From Nevskiaceae bacterium (GTDB taxonomy: Bacteria; Pseudomonadota; Gammaproteobacteria; Nevskiales; Nevskiaceae), in the NCBI GenBank assembly GCA_004298465.1, contig SCRT01000002.1, forward strand, positions 1 through 64,000: DNA of 64,000 nt, written 5' to 3'. Position 1 is the first letter of the stretch, and each line of letters opens with the position of its first letter. Positions 10,274-18,993 of the stretch are shown one piece after another. A program made the translations under genes and the position numbers. The notes beneath the pieces are model-generated. The model was not told where the DNA came from, searched no databases, and saw only the letters and a list, made by a program, of their open reading frames with translations.

Positions 10274-10740
10274 CGATCGCCGAAGCCGCCCCCCGCATCC
10301 GCCCGGCGCACAGCGACGACATCGACGCCCTGCTGCAACTGGAAACGCTGTTCCCGACCGACGCCATGTCGCGCCGCTCCTTCCTGCGCCTGCTGAAACG
10401 TCCCAGCGCCCGCGTGTGGGTGGCAGAACGGGGTGGCACGGTCATCGGCTCTACCGTGCTGCTGACGCGCAGCAACAGCGCCACGGCACGGCTGTATTCG
10501 CTGGTCGTGAGCCCGGCCGCACGTGGCCACGGCGTTGCGGCGCGGCTGATTGCCCTGGCCGAGGCGGAAGCGCAGCGGCAAGGCAAGCACACCGTGAACC
10601 TGGAGGTGCGTACCGACAATGCGCCGGCGATCCGCCTCTATCGCCAGCTCGGCTACACGGATATCGGCACGCTGACCGGCTTCTACGAAGATGGCAGCGA
10701 TGCGCTGCACATGCACCACCGGATTGTTGTGTCGAGTTGA
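10270..10740 (+). CDS. GNAT family N-acetyltransferase (RimI-like)
   Basis: This acetyl-CoA-dependent acetyltransferase of 156 residues has motif A (LYSLVVSPAARGHGVAARLI), the pyrophosphate loop RGHGVA, and motif B (NAPAIRLYRQLGY), the usual RimI-like arrangement. I chose the ATG at 10270, which overlaps the mug stop as ATGA; AAAGGA lies 7 bases upstream, while the ATG at 10264 is too close to it. The substrate (a protein N-terminus, amino acid or antibiotic) is unknown. It is co-transcribed with glpK and mug by its overlaps. Confidence 0.87.
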   Translation: MTIAEAAPRIRPAHSDDIDALLQLETLFPTDAMSRRSFLRLLKRPSARVWVAERGGTVIGSTVLLTRSNSATARLYSLVVSPAARGHGVAARLIALAEAEAQRQGKHTVNLEVRTDNAPAIRLYRQLGYTDIGTLTGFYEDGSDALHMHHRIVVSS

Positions 10741-10908
10741 CTACAGGACGGTTGCGATCCCGAGGAACCAGCCCGGCACCGCATCATTCATTCCCATCCA
10801 GATCAGGACCGCCGTCAATGCCACGGCCGCCAGCATCACCCACGCCCCGAGCGTGCGGCGCAGGGCGGCGCGGCGCGCGCCTGGATCAGTGCGACGCGAC
10901 CCCGCCAC
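10741..10908 (-). CDS. Small single-pass membrane protein downstream of minE
   Basis: This frame of 55 codons starts at a GTG (10908) inside the end of minE and stops at TAG (10741-10743), right next to the stop of the convergent acetyltransferase gene. The product has an Arg-rich cytoplasmic-like N-terminus (RR...ARRAALRR), one hydrophobic helix (about residues 21-38) and a short C-terminus with a second weaker hydrophobic patch. The frame fills the gap exactly and obeys the positive-inside rule. No strong ribosome site is seen, and I recognise no family. It could be a fourth product of the min operon. Confidence 0.4.
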   Translation of the reverse strand: MAGSRRTDPGARRAALRRTLGAWVMLAAVALTAVLIWMGMNDAVPGWFLGIATVL

Positions 10909-11167
10909 GACGTTCTTTCTCAGGCAGCGTGATGTTCAGCTCGAGTACTTCCAGCCCTTCATCACGCTGGACGTTGAACTGCACGGCCTCATCGGGAACC
11001 TGCACGTACTTGCGCACCACCGCCAGCAGCTCCTCACGCAAGCGCGGCAGGAAATGCAGGCCGTTGCCTTCACCCTGTCGCTGGTGCGCCACCGTGATGA
11101 GCAGGCGCTCCTTGGCGGTCTGGGCGGAAGATTTTTTCTCGGCACGGAAGATCTTGAGCCAGTCCAT
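10886..11167 (-). CDS. minE: Cell division topological specificity factor MinE
   Basis: This 93-residue partner of MinD drives pole-to-pole oscillation, keeping the division inhibitor MinC away from mid-cell. The N-terminus (MDWLKIF) is the membrane-targeting and MinD-binding helix, followed by ERLLITVAHQR, and the C-terminal dimer domain holds VEVLELN-like strands (GLEVLELNITLP). The ATG at 11167 shares a base with the minD stop (TGATG), with GGAGAG 6 bases upstream, so translation is coupled. Last member of the recognised minCDE order. Confidence 0.96.
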   Translation of the reverse strand: MDWLKIFRAEKKSSAQTAKERLLITVAHQRQGEGNGLHFLPRLREELLAVVRKYVQVPDEAVQFNVQRDEGLEVLELNITLPEKERRGGVASH

Positions 11168-11979
11168 CAACGCTCTCCGAACCACTTTCCGAACAGACTC
11201 TTCTTGTGCGGGGCAAGGAACCGATGCGGGCGATCCTCACCCAAAAAGCGCGCGATCAGGTCCGTGTAGGCCAACCCGGCGTCCGACGTCATGTCGCGGA
11301 TGACGGGCACGCCTGCATTCGATGAACTCAGCACCGCCGGCGATTCCGGAATGACGCCGAGCAGCGGAATCGCCAGGATCTCCTTGACGTCCTCCACCGA
11401 CAGCATTTCGCCCTTCGCCACGCGTTCCGCGTTGTAGCGCGTCAGCACCAGATGTTCCTTGATCCGGTCCCCGCCCTGCTCGGCGCGGCGCGATTTGGCG
11501 GCCAGGATGCCGAGCACGCGGTCCGAGTCGCGTACCGACGAGACCTCCGGATTCGTCACCACGAAGGCTTCATCGGCGAAGTACATCGCCATGAACGCGC
11601 CCTTCTCGATGCCGGCCGGCGAATCGCAGATCACGTAGTCGAACTCGGCCCGCAGTTCATCCATCACCCGCCCCACGCCATCCTGCGTCAACGCGTCCTT
11701 GTCGCGCGTCTGGCTGGCCGCCAGGATGAACAGCTTGTCGCTCTGCTTGTCCTTGATGAGCGCCTGCTTCAGCGTCGCCTCGCCTTGAATGACGTTCACG
11801 AAGTCGTACACCACGCGCCGCTCCACGCCCATGATGAGGTCGAGATTGCGCAGGCCGACGTCGAAATCGATCACGGCGGTCTTGTGGCCGCGATCCGCAA
11901 GCCCGGTACCCAGCGACGCGCTGGTCGTGGTCTTGCCGACACCGCCCTTGCCAGACGTCACAACGATTACTTTTGCCAA
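11167..11979 (-). CDS. minD: Septum site-determining ATPase MinD
   Basis: This membrane-associated ParA/MinD ATPase of 270 residues recruits MinC to the membrane and is released by MinE. The deviant Walker A motif (GKGGVGKTT) lies at residues 10-18, switch I/II regions follow (DFDVGLRNLDL, DSPAGIE), and the C-terminal amphipathic membrane-targeting helix is KKSLFGKWFG. The true start is TTG at 11979: it gives the canonical beginning (M)AKVIVVTSGKGG and has GAGGAAA about 8 bases upstream; the in-frame upstream extension is not conserved. Located between minC and minE. Confidence 0.97.
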   Translation of the reverse strand: MAKVIVVTSGKGGVGKTTTSASLGTGLADRGHKTAVIDFDVGLRNLDLIMGVERRVVYDFVNVIQGEATLKQALIKDKQSDKLFILAASQTRDKDALTQDGVGRVMDELRAEFDYVICDSPAGIEKGAFMAMYFADEAFVVTNPEVSSVRDSDRVLGILAAKSRRAEQGGDRIKEHLVLTRYNAERVAKGEMLSVEDVKEILAIPLLGVIPESPAVLSSSNAGVPVIRDMTSDAGLAYTDLIARFLGEDRPHRFLAPHKKSLFGKWFGER

Positions 11980-12096
11980 GTGAAATTTCCTCGATTCAGG
12001 GCAGACGCGCAGCGGCCTCGGGCCAGTGCCCGGCAACGCGCAATCAGCGACGGCATAGGATAACTGAACGGCATCCCGCACCGCAGCAAGAGCAGC

Positions 12097-12831
12097 TCAC
12101 GCAAGCTTCTCGATCCGCAGGCGGCCGTTTTCCAGCCACGCCTGCGCCGGGGCACCGCGCGGCCCTTCCTTCATCTGCTCGGCCACGGCGTAGATGCCGG
12201 CAACGGCCAGCAGCTCGGCCTCCAGGCGCGCACAGAAGACCCGCGCCGTCTCGTCACCGGACGCCCCGGCGATCGCGCGCCCGGACAAGCGCCCGTAGAC
12301 GTGGACACAGCCGTCCGCCACCAACTCCGCACCCGCGCTGACGTGGCTCAGCACCACAAGATCGGCATTCTTCGCGTAAATCTGCTGGCCGGAGCGCACC
12401 GGCTCAGTGACGATCCGGGCCGGGCGATGAACAGCAGCTGCAGCATCAGACTTTCGCGCCGACGCTGCCTTCGGCCGGGCGGGTTCCACACCTTCACCGG
12501 CCACAGCGCGCGTACCGACATCCGGCGACACGACAGCTAGCCCCAACGCCGCCGCGGACGCGGCCAGCGGGCCTTCCGACACCGCCAGCGGCTGCATCCC
12601 GACTTCCCGCAAGGTTTTCAGCAGCGCCGGCAGATCCGCATCAACGTCGGAGTCGATCACCGCCGCCATGCCACGCACCGCCTGCGGCATGCGCGCTGCC
12701 CACAGCTTCAATTGCTCGCCGATCGCCGTCGCGTCCGCACGCAGCACGCGCACGCGCGTCACGGACAGCGTGCGCCCCTTCATCGACAAGGCATCGGAAC
12801 GCGACGAAACCGCGGTAGCATCGGCAGGCAT
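12097..12831 (-). CDS. minC: Septum site-determining protein MinC
   Basis: This protein inhibits FtsZ polymerisation away from mid-cell. The 244-residue product has the N-terminal FtsZ-acting domain (about 15-110), a long Ala/Pro/Lys-rich linker (about 125-150), and the C-terminal beta-helix that binds MinD and dimerises (from [17 protein letters not shown] to GIYAVAEQM). I took the ATG at 12831, although an obvious ribosome site is missing; the frame remains open to 12915. The gap to minD is 117 bases, longer than the minD-minE overlap, so a second internal promoter is possible. Confidence 0.92.
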   Translation of the reverse strand: MPADATAVSSRSDALSMKGRTLSVTRVRVLRADATAIGEQLKLWAARMPQAVRGMAAVIDSDVDADLPALLKTLREVGMQPLAVSEGPLAASAAALGLAVVSPDVGTRAVAGEGVEPARPKAASARKSDAAAAVHRPARIVTEPVRSGQQIYAKNADLVVLSHVSAGAELVADGCVHVYGRLSGRAIAGASGDETARVFCARLEAELLAVAGIYAVAEQMKEGPRGAPAQAWLENGRLRIEKLA

Positions 12832-12981
12832 GGGAACACGAACGGGAAAGTAACCGGTGCATGGTAGGCGGCTGGCGCCTTTGGCACAACGCAATGCCGC
12901 AACCCGACAGCGCAAGCCTTGGCTGGAACTCGGGTTATCATGCCGAGTACGGCTCGTACACTACCGAAGCCAGCTCACACA

Positions 12982-13057
12982 GGGCCTATAGCTCAATGGT
13001 TAGAGCAGGAGACTCATAATCTCTTGGTTGCAGGTTCGAGTCCTGCTGGGCCCACCA
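12982..13057 (+). tRNA. ileX: tRNA-Ile (anticodon CAU, lysidine-modified type)
   Basis: This 76-base cloverleaf has a CCA end encoded. The acceptor stem is GGGCCTA/TGGGCCC with one G-U pair, the D-arm GCTC/GAGC, the anticodon stem GGAGA/TCTCT with loop CTCATAA, and the T-arm GCAGG/CCTGC. CAU could mean Met or Ile; the variable loop (TGGTT) and the D-loop (AATGGTTA) match E. coli tRNA-Ile2 much better than elongator tRNA-Met. It would need TilS to read AUA. No other tRNA is adjacent. Confidence 0.9.
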
Positions 13058-13078
13058 TCTGTCGGCCAGATCCGGTTC

Positions 13079-14251
<1,173 letters not shown>

Positions 14252-14276
14252 AAATGCCTCGGGCATGAAACGGGGA

Positions 14277-16376
14277 TCAATGTGCGGCGTTGAGGCTCGC
14301 GAAGTTTCGTCCCTCGCCCACCAGCCGCGCCAGCAGCGGCGAAGGCTTCCAGAAACGAGCATCTTCCACGGCGAAGCGGCGCACGTCCGCCAGCACTTTC
14401 GGCAGGCCGATCTCATCCGCATAGGCCATGGGGCCACCGCGATGGCGCGGAAACCCGTAGCCCGCCATGAGCACGACATCGACGTCCAGCGGCCGCAGCG
14501 CGATGCCGTCGTTCACCACATCGGCCCCGGCATTGATCATGGCTGCCAGGTAGCGCTGAAGAATCTCGTCCGCGTCGATGGCACGCGGCGTGACGCCCGC
14601 CCGCCGGCGTTCCTCCTCGATGAGCGCCAGCACTTCCGGGTCTTCCTCGCCGGCGCGCGAACCCGGCGCATAGCGGTACCAGCCCTGGCCGGTCTTCTGG
14701 CCGAACCAGCCACGCTCGCACAGCACATCGGGAATCCGGACGTAATGGTCGCGCGGATCGCGCGTCGCAGCCTGACGCTTGCGCATGGCCCAGCCGATGT
14801 CGCCACCCGCCAGGTCGAACATCTGGAACGGCCCGATGGGATAGCCGAAGTGGCGCACCGCCGCGTCCACGGCATAGGGCGTGGCGCCAGCCTCGATGAG
14901 GCGGTAGGCGACCTGCCGGTAGCAGGCCAGGATGCGGTTGCCGATGAAGCCGTCGCAGACGCCGGCGCGCACCGCCGTCTTGCCCAGCTTTCTCGCCAAC
15001 GCAAAGGCGGTGGCGACAACGTCTTGCGCAGTCCGGTCGGCGACGACGATCTCCAGCAGTTTCATGACGTGCGCAGGAGAGAAGAAGTGCAGACCGATGA
15101 CGTCAGCCGGGCGCGGGGTACCGGCCGCCAGCACGTTGACATCGAGGTAGGAGGTGTTGGAAGCCAGTACCGCACCGGGCTTGCAGACGCGGTCGAACCC
15201 AGCGAACACGGCTTGCTTGACCTTCAAGTCCTCGAAGACCGCCTCGATGACCAGATCCGCATTTCCAAGGCGGGCATACTCCGTCGTCGTGATGAACGCG
15301 CCCAGCAGGCGGTCGTGCTCGGTGGAGCTGATCCGTCCCCTCGCCAGCCACGCCGCCAGCAATTTCTCGACATTCTGGCGGCCGCGCGCGCAATTCGCCT
15401 CGTCGCGCTCCACCATCGTGACCTCGAATCCCCCGCGCAGGCAGGCGACGGCGATGCCTGCCCCCATGGTGCCGCCGCCAACCACGCCGACACGCTCCAG
15501 TGGACGGGGTTGGATACCCGCCAGCTCGGGAACCTTCGCGACTTCGCGCTCGGCAAAGAAGGCGTGAATCAAGCCTTTGCGCTGCGGGCTTGCCATGCAT
15601 TGCAGGAACAACCGGCGCTCGACCGCCAATCCTTCCTCGAAAGGCTTTTCGATCGCCGCCTCGACGGCATCGACGATGCGATGCGGTGAGAACAGGCCGA
15701 CTGCCTTCTTTGCCTGCGTCGCACGCGCATCCGTCACCACGCGACGCGCGGCATCGGCATCCGCGATCGCCAGATCCCGGGTCCGGCGCGGCCGCCCACC
15801 TGCTGCCAGCAGGTCGTTGGCGTACGCCAGCGCCTCGGCCTCGAGATCCTCCGTCTGCGCCAGGCGATCCACGAGCCCCAGCGCCAAGGCCCGCGCTCCG
15901 TTTACCGGCTTGCCGGAGAGGATCAGGTCGAGGGCCGCTCCGGCGCCGATCAGCCGGGGCGCACGCTGCGTACCGCCAGCGCCCGGCATGAGGCCGAGAT
16001 TCACCTCGGGCAGCCCCAGCCGTGCGTCGGTGCGCGCAATCCGGTAATGCGCCGCCATCGCGACTTCCAGCCCGCCGCCCAGCACCGACCCATGCAGCGC
16101 AGCCACGACCGGCTTGGCACACGCCTCGATGTGATTGCACACATCCGGAAGGAAAGGAGTCTGGGGCGGCTTGCCGAATTCGCGAATGTCAGCACCCGCA
16201 ATGAAATGCCGGCCCGCCCCCAACAGCACGACCGCGGCGACCGACGCGTCCTGTGCCTGCCGCAGTGCGTCCTCCAACCCATGCCGCACCTCGGTGCCCA
16301 GCGCGTTGACCGGGGGATTGTCGATCGTGACAACCAGAACCCGACCGTTCAGACGGGTGGAAACCGGAACTTGCAT
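14277..16376 (-). CDS. Bifunctional enoyl-CoA hydratase / 3-hydroxyacyl-CoA dehydrogenase
   Basis: This multifunctional beta-oxidation enzyme of 699 residues performs hydration of 2-enoyl-CoA and NAD-dependent oxidation of 3-hydroxyacyl-CoA. The crotonase domain is N-terminal (GADIREF, GGGLEVAMAAHYRIA, GLPEVNLGLMPGAGGTQR with the catalytic Glu); the dehydrogenase half begins near residue 295 with the NAD fold GVVGGGTMGAGIA, then SNTSYLDVN and GLHFFSPAHVMKLLE. The size and order match FadB/FadJ and the peroxisomal enzyme. With gcdH immediately downstream, crotonyl-CoA handling is a likely role. No thiolase gene follows here. Confidence 0.94.
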   Translation of the reverse strand: MQVPVSTRLNGRVLVVTIDNPPVNALGTEVRHGLEDALRQAQDASVAAVVLLGAGRHFIAGADIREFGKPPQTPFLPDVCNHIEACAKPVVAALHGSVLGGGLEVAMAAHYRIARTDARLGLPEVNLGLMPGAGGTQRAPRLIGAGAALDLILSGKPVNGARALALGLVDRLAQTEDLEAEALAYANDLLAAGGRPRRTRDLAIADADAARRVVTDARATQAKKAVGLFSPHRIVDAVEAAIEKPFEEGLAVERRLFLQCMASPQRKGLIHAFFAEREVAKVPELAGIQPRPLERVGVVGGGTMGAGIAVACLRGGFEVTMVERDEANCARGRQNVEKLLAAWLARGRISSTEHDRLLGAFITTTEYARLGNADLVIEAVFEDLKVKQAVFAGFDRVCKPGAVLASNTSYLDVNVLAAGTPRPADVIGLHFFSPAHVMKLLEIVVADRTAQDVVATAFALARKLGKTAVRAGVCDGFIGNRILACYRQVAYRLIEAGATPYAVDAAVRHFGYPIGPFQMFDLAGGDIGWAMRKRQAATRDPRDHYVRIPDVLCERGWFGQKTGQGWYRYAPGSRAGEEDPEVLALIEEERRRAGVTPRAIDADEILQRYLAAMINAGADVVNDGIALRPLDVDVVLMAGYGFPRHRGGPMAYADEIGLPKVLADVRRFAVEDARFWKPSPLLARLVGEGRNFASLNAAH

Positions 16377-16401
16377 TCAGCGTATCCCTCAGTCGAGGAT
16401 G

Positions 16402-16424
16402 ATCATAGCGACTTCAATCTTGAA
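16402..16424 (-). promoter_or_regulatory. Promoter -10 with overlapping dyad upstream of the FadB-type gene
   Basis: On the minus strand a TATGAT -10 box (16402-16407) lies 25 bases before the start codon. Just upstream, in the -10/-35 spacer, is the dyad TTCAA-TC-TTGAA (16413-16424). A dyad at this position fits a repressor site for a fatty-acid or acyl-CoA responsive regulator, but it matches no FadR or PsrA consensus that I know. Confidence 0.4.
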
Positions 16425-16454
16425 CTTTACGAGCCCTCACCTGATCCGCCCATT

Positions 16455-17261
16455 TCAGGCATTCACCGCCACGATGACGTGGGAAGCCTTGACGAGGGCC
16501 AGCGCCGGGCTGCCCGGCTTGAAACCGAGCGCCGCGACACTTTCCTTCGTGACGATGGCCGTCAGCCGCTTGCCGCCTGGAAGCTGGACTACGACTTCGC
16601 TGTTCACGGCGCCTTCGTCGACGGCGACGATTTCACCACGCAGGCAGTTGCGGGCGCTGACGCGCAGGCCGTCTTGCGCGGCGGCAAGGATCACCCATGG
16701 CGCCTTGATGAGGGCATAGGCGGTCATGCCCTGCGCCAGACCCAGGGCCGCAACGCTTTCGTTCGTGATGACGGAGACGATTTGCGTGTCACCGCCGATG
16801 TCCAGAACGACCTCGCTGTTGATGGAACCCCGCACGATCGCCTTGACCGTACCGGAAAACTCGTTGCGCGCGCTTGTCTTCATGCCCAGCCTTCTCATCA
16901 ACGGATAAAAACGCTCGAAGTCGGCGACGCCAGCGGACAGGCGCCGCATGAAGGCCTTGAACTCGGCTTGCGCGGCACGGTAGACGGCAACCAGGCGTTC
17001 GCCTTCCGCCGTCAGCTTCGTGCCGCCGCCGTGACGCCCGCCGACGCTGCGCTCCACGAGCGGCGTATCGGACAGGTTGTTCATGGCATCCACGGCATCC
17101 CACGCCGCCTTGTAGCTCATGTCGATATCGCGGGCAGCCTGGCTGATGGAGCCACTGGTGCGGATGGCTTCAAGCAGCGCCACCCGCCGTTCGCCGACGG
17201 CAGCAGGCACGATACCGTCCAGCCACAACTGGCCGCCGGCCGTCAGCGCACGCTGCGTCAT
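16455..17261 (-). CDS. modE: Molybdate-responsive transcriptional regulator ModE
   Basis: This 268-residue protein has an N-terminal LysR-type winged helix (SGSISQAARDIDMSYKAAWDAVDAMNNL, about residues 36-63, then GGRHGGGTKLTAEGERL) and two MOP molybdate-binding domains (about 130-195 and 200-266), each with the NSEVV and TNESVAALGL / TKESVAALGF signatures. In E. coli ModE with bound molybdate represses modABC and activates molybdoenzyme genes. No modABC genes are next to it; it lies 12 bases upstream of a DUF929 gene on the same strand. The molybdenum hydroxylase at 5.4-8.2 kb is a plausible target. Confidence 0.93.
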   Translation of the reverse strand: MTQRALTAGGQLWLDGIVPAAVGERRVALLEAIRTSGSISQAARDIDMSYKAAWDAVDAMNNLSDTPLVERSVGGRHGGGTKLTAEGERLVAVYRAAQAEFKAFMRRLSAGVADFERFYPLMRRLGMKTSARNEFSGTVKAIVRGSINSEVVLDIGGDTQIVSVITNESVAALGLAQGMTAYALIKAPWVILAAAQDGLRVSARNCLRGEIVAVDEGAVNSEVVVQLPGGKRLTAIVTKESVAALGFKPGSPALALVKASHVIVAVNA

Positions 17262-17273
17262 TTCACTCGCCCG

Positions 17274-18059
17274 TCACTTGCCGCCAACGAGCGGCGCACA
17301 CGCGGTTTTCGGTTCGCCGTGCGTCAACCCGCACAACGCGCGGGTGATCTGGTCGGCCTCGCCCAGCACAGCTTCCCACAACGGGCCCTTGCCGCTATCG
17401 AGCTGGTCCACCGCCTCGAACCAGTCCAGCCCCCGCAGCAGGGACGGGTTGATCGGCGAGCCGGCCATGATCCAGCGGTCCGCAATGTCGAGGAACGGGA
17501 TCGAACCCGGATATTTCGTGTACGGCTCGCGGTCGAAGCGCTTGATCTTCTCGAGCTGGGCCGGCGTCGGCTTCTGCAGGGGCCGCTGCATGCGGTCACT
17601 GGTTTCCACGGCTTCGAAGTCGATCCAGCGACTGGTGTAGGTCGCATGGACAAAACTCAGGGTCGCCGTATTGGCCGCCACATCCGTCGGGCTGGACCGC
17701 GTGACGGTCAACCCCTCGAAGCTGCCGAAGCGCATCAATGCCACCACCAGCGGCCAGCGCACCACGGCACAGTAAGGGCAGAACTCGGCGCCCATGTAGA
17801 GGACGTGCGGCTTGCCTTGCACAGGCGCGGCATCCGGCACGGCTTTCAGGCTCGGCTTGCCGGAAGGGGTGGCTTTGCCTACATCGCGAATACTGACGGC
17901 CTGCAGCTGCTGCACCAATGTGGCCGGCAGCGTCGTGCCATCGACGAGCTGGGCGTACGGGATCTGTGCATGGGCGACACTGGCAAAGCCGAGCAGAACG
18001 GTTGCGAGCGCAGCCAGACCTGCGAATTCCCGAAAGCACTTGCTGAACTTCATCGCCAT
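17274..18059 (-). CDS. DUF929 family exported thioredoxin-like protein
   Basis: This protein of 261 residues has an N-terminal signal peptide ending AHAQ (about residue 32) and a thioredoxin-like domain with a CPYC motif (Cys94, Cys97) in the context YMGAEFCPYCAVVRWPLVVAL, typical of DUF929. This family is best known from archaea and actinobacteria; its function is not established. The ATG at 18059 is preferred, and an in-frame ATG at 18053 is the alternative. modE follows on the opposite side: this gene lies upstream at higher coordinates but is separated from the modE start (17261) by only 12 bases beyond its own stop, so modE is transcribed first on the minus strand only if it has its own promoter; otherwise both share the promoter above 18059. 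Confidence 0.78.
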   Translation of the reverse strand: MAMKFSKCFREFAGLAALATVLLGFASVAHAQIPYAQLVDGTTLPATLVQQLQAVSIRDVGKATPSGKPSLKAVPDAAPVQGKPHVLYMGAEFCPYCAVVRWPLVVALMRFGSFEGLTVTRSSPTDVAANTATLSFVHATYTSRWIDFEAVETSDRMQRPLQKPTPAQLEKIKRFDREPYTKYPGSIPFLDIADRWIMAGSPINPSLLRGLDWFEAVDQLDSGKGPLWEAVLGEADQITRALCGLTHGEPKTACAPLVGGK

Positions 18060-18165
18060 CTCATCGTCCGTTGCCGGAAAAACCGGGGGTATTGATCTTA
18101 CCCGACCCTTGGCCGTCGGCGCCGGGATGCCATACTCTGACGCCTCCCGTTGAACCTGACAGGTC

Positions 18166-18438
18166 ATGCCCCGCCGAGAACCGTCCTCCCGCTTGCATTA
18201 CTTCACGGAAGTCGCACTGCCTGGTCTGCTGCTGATCGTCCTGCTCATGGTCGGTGCGCTCACCGGCGTGTGGGCCGCCCCGCGTGCTGTCATCCTCGTT
18301 GCACCGCACGCGCCCACCGCGGTCATCTACGGCAGCCTTGTGGTCGGCATCCTGCTCGGCGCGGGAATTGGCGCCTTGCTCGCCGAGGCGTTGATCCGCT
18401 TCATCCAGCGGTTCACCGGACTGACGCTGGACCGCTGA
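18166..18438 (+). CDS. Small two-helix membrane protein
   Basis: This 90-residue protein has a basic N-terminus (MPRREPSSRLHY) and two strongly hydrophobic helices (about residues 15-37 and 52-74, the second Gly/Ala-rich). I recognise no family. It is divergent from the DUF929 gene (106-base spacer) and lies 41 bases upstream of a thioesterase gene on the same strand. The frame is supported by its hydrophobic pattern and the tight spacing. Confidence 0.6.
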   Translation: MPRREPSSRLHYFTEVALPGLLLIVLLMVGALTGVWAAPRAVILVAPHAPTAVIYGSLVVGILLGAGIGALLAEALIRFIQRFTGLTLDR

Positions 18439-18479
18439 AGCAATGTCGAAATTCCTTTCACCCCCATTGAGGGAACCCC

Positions 18480-18983
18480 ATGCCGCCCGCCACGAAAACG
18501 CCCGCCGCCTCAACCGTCAAGGAACAGGTATATCAGGTCTTTCCCAACGACCTGAACCAGAACGGCACGGTGTTCGGCGGCTTGATCATGGCGCACATGG
18601 ATCGGCTGTGCGGCGTGGTCGCTGCGCGGCATGCGGAAAGCGTCGTGGTCACCGTCAGTGTCGACGCCGTGCATTTCATGCTGCCAGCACGGCGCGGCGA
18701 CGTCCTCGTGATGCACGCGACCATGAACCGCGCCTGGCGCACCTCGATGGAAGTCGGGTGCCGGGTGGAAGCCGAGTCCCCGTTCACCAGCGAACGCCGC
18801 CACGTGCTGTCGGCGTACCTGACGTTCGTCGCCACCGACGCCGATGGTCGGCCGCGCCTGGTCCCGTTGCTGACGCCCGAAACGCCAGATGAGAAACGCC
18901 GTTTCGCGGAAGCCGATCTGCGACGCCAGAACCGTCTGCGTACGGCCGAGGAGTTGAAGGCCCTCGCCGAGCACACGCACTGA
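18480..18983 (+). CDS. Acyl-CoA thioesterase, hotdog fold (YciA-like)
   Basis: This 167-residue hotdog thioesterase hydrolyses acyl-CoA to free acid and CoA. The conserved region NQNGTVFGGLIMAHMD (about residues 26-41) carries the active-site Asn/Gly and acidic residue of the YciA/BACH group, and the V-DAVHF and AYLTFVA strands follow. AGGGA lies about 8 bases before the ATG at 18480. Chain-length preference cannot be told. It sits near a sensor kinase gene on the opposite strand with an 11-base convergent gap. Confidence 0.87.
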   Translation: MPPATKTPAASTVKEQVYQVFPNDLNQNGTVFGGLIMAHMDRLCGVVAARHAESVVVTVSVDAVHFMLPARRGDVLVMHATMNRAWRTSMEVGCRVEAESPFTSERRHVLSAYLTFVATDADGRPRLVPLLTPETPDEKRRFAEADLRRQNRLRTAEELKALAEHTH

Positions 18984-18993
18984 CGCGCGGGTG

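Noticed and set aside
12982-13057. Reading the CAU tRNA as elongator tRNA-Met
   Set aside because: The variable loop and D-loop follow the Ile2 pattern; the anticodon alone does not decide.
16047-18095. Open frame of 682 codons on the plus strand
   Set aside because: It runs antisense across modE and the DUF929 gene, both with strong motifs; the translation is His/Arg-rich nonsense.
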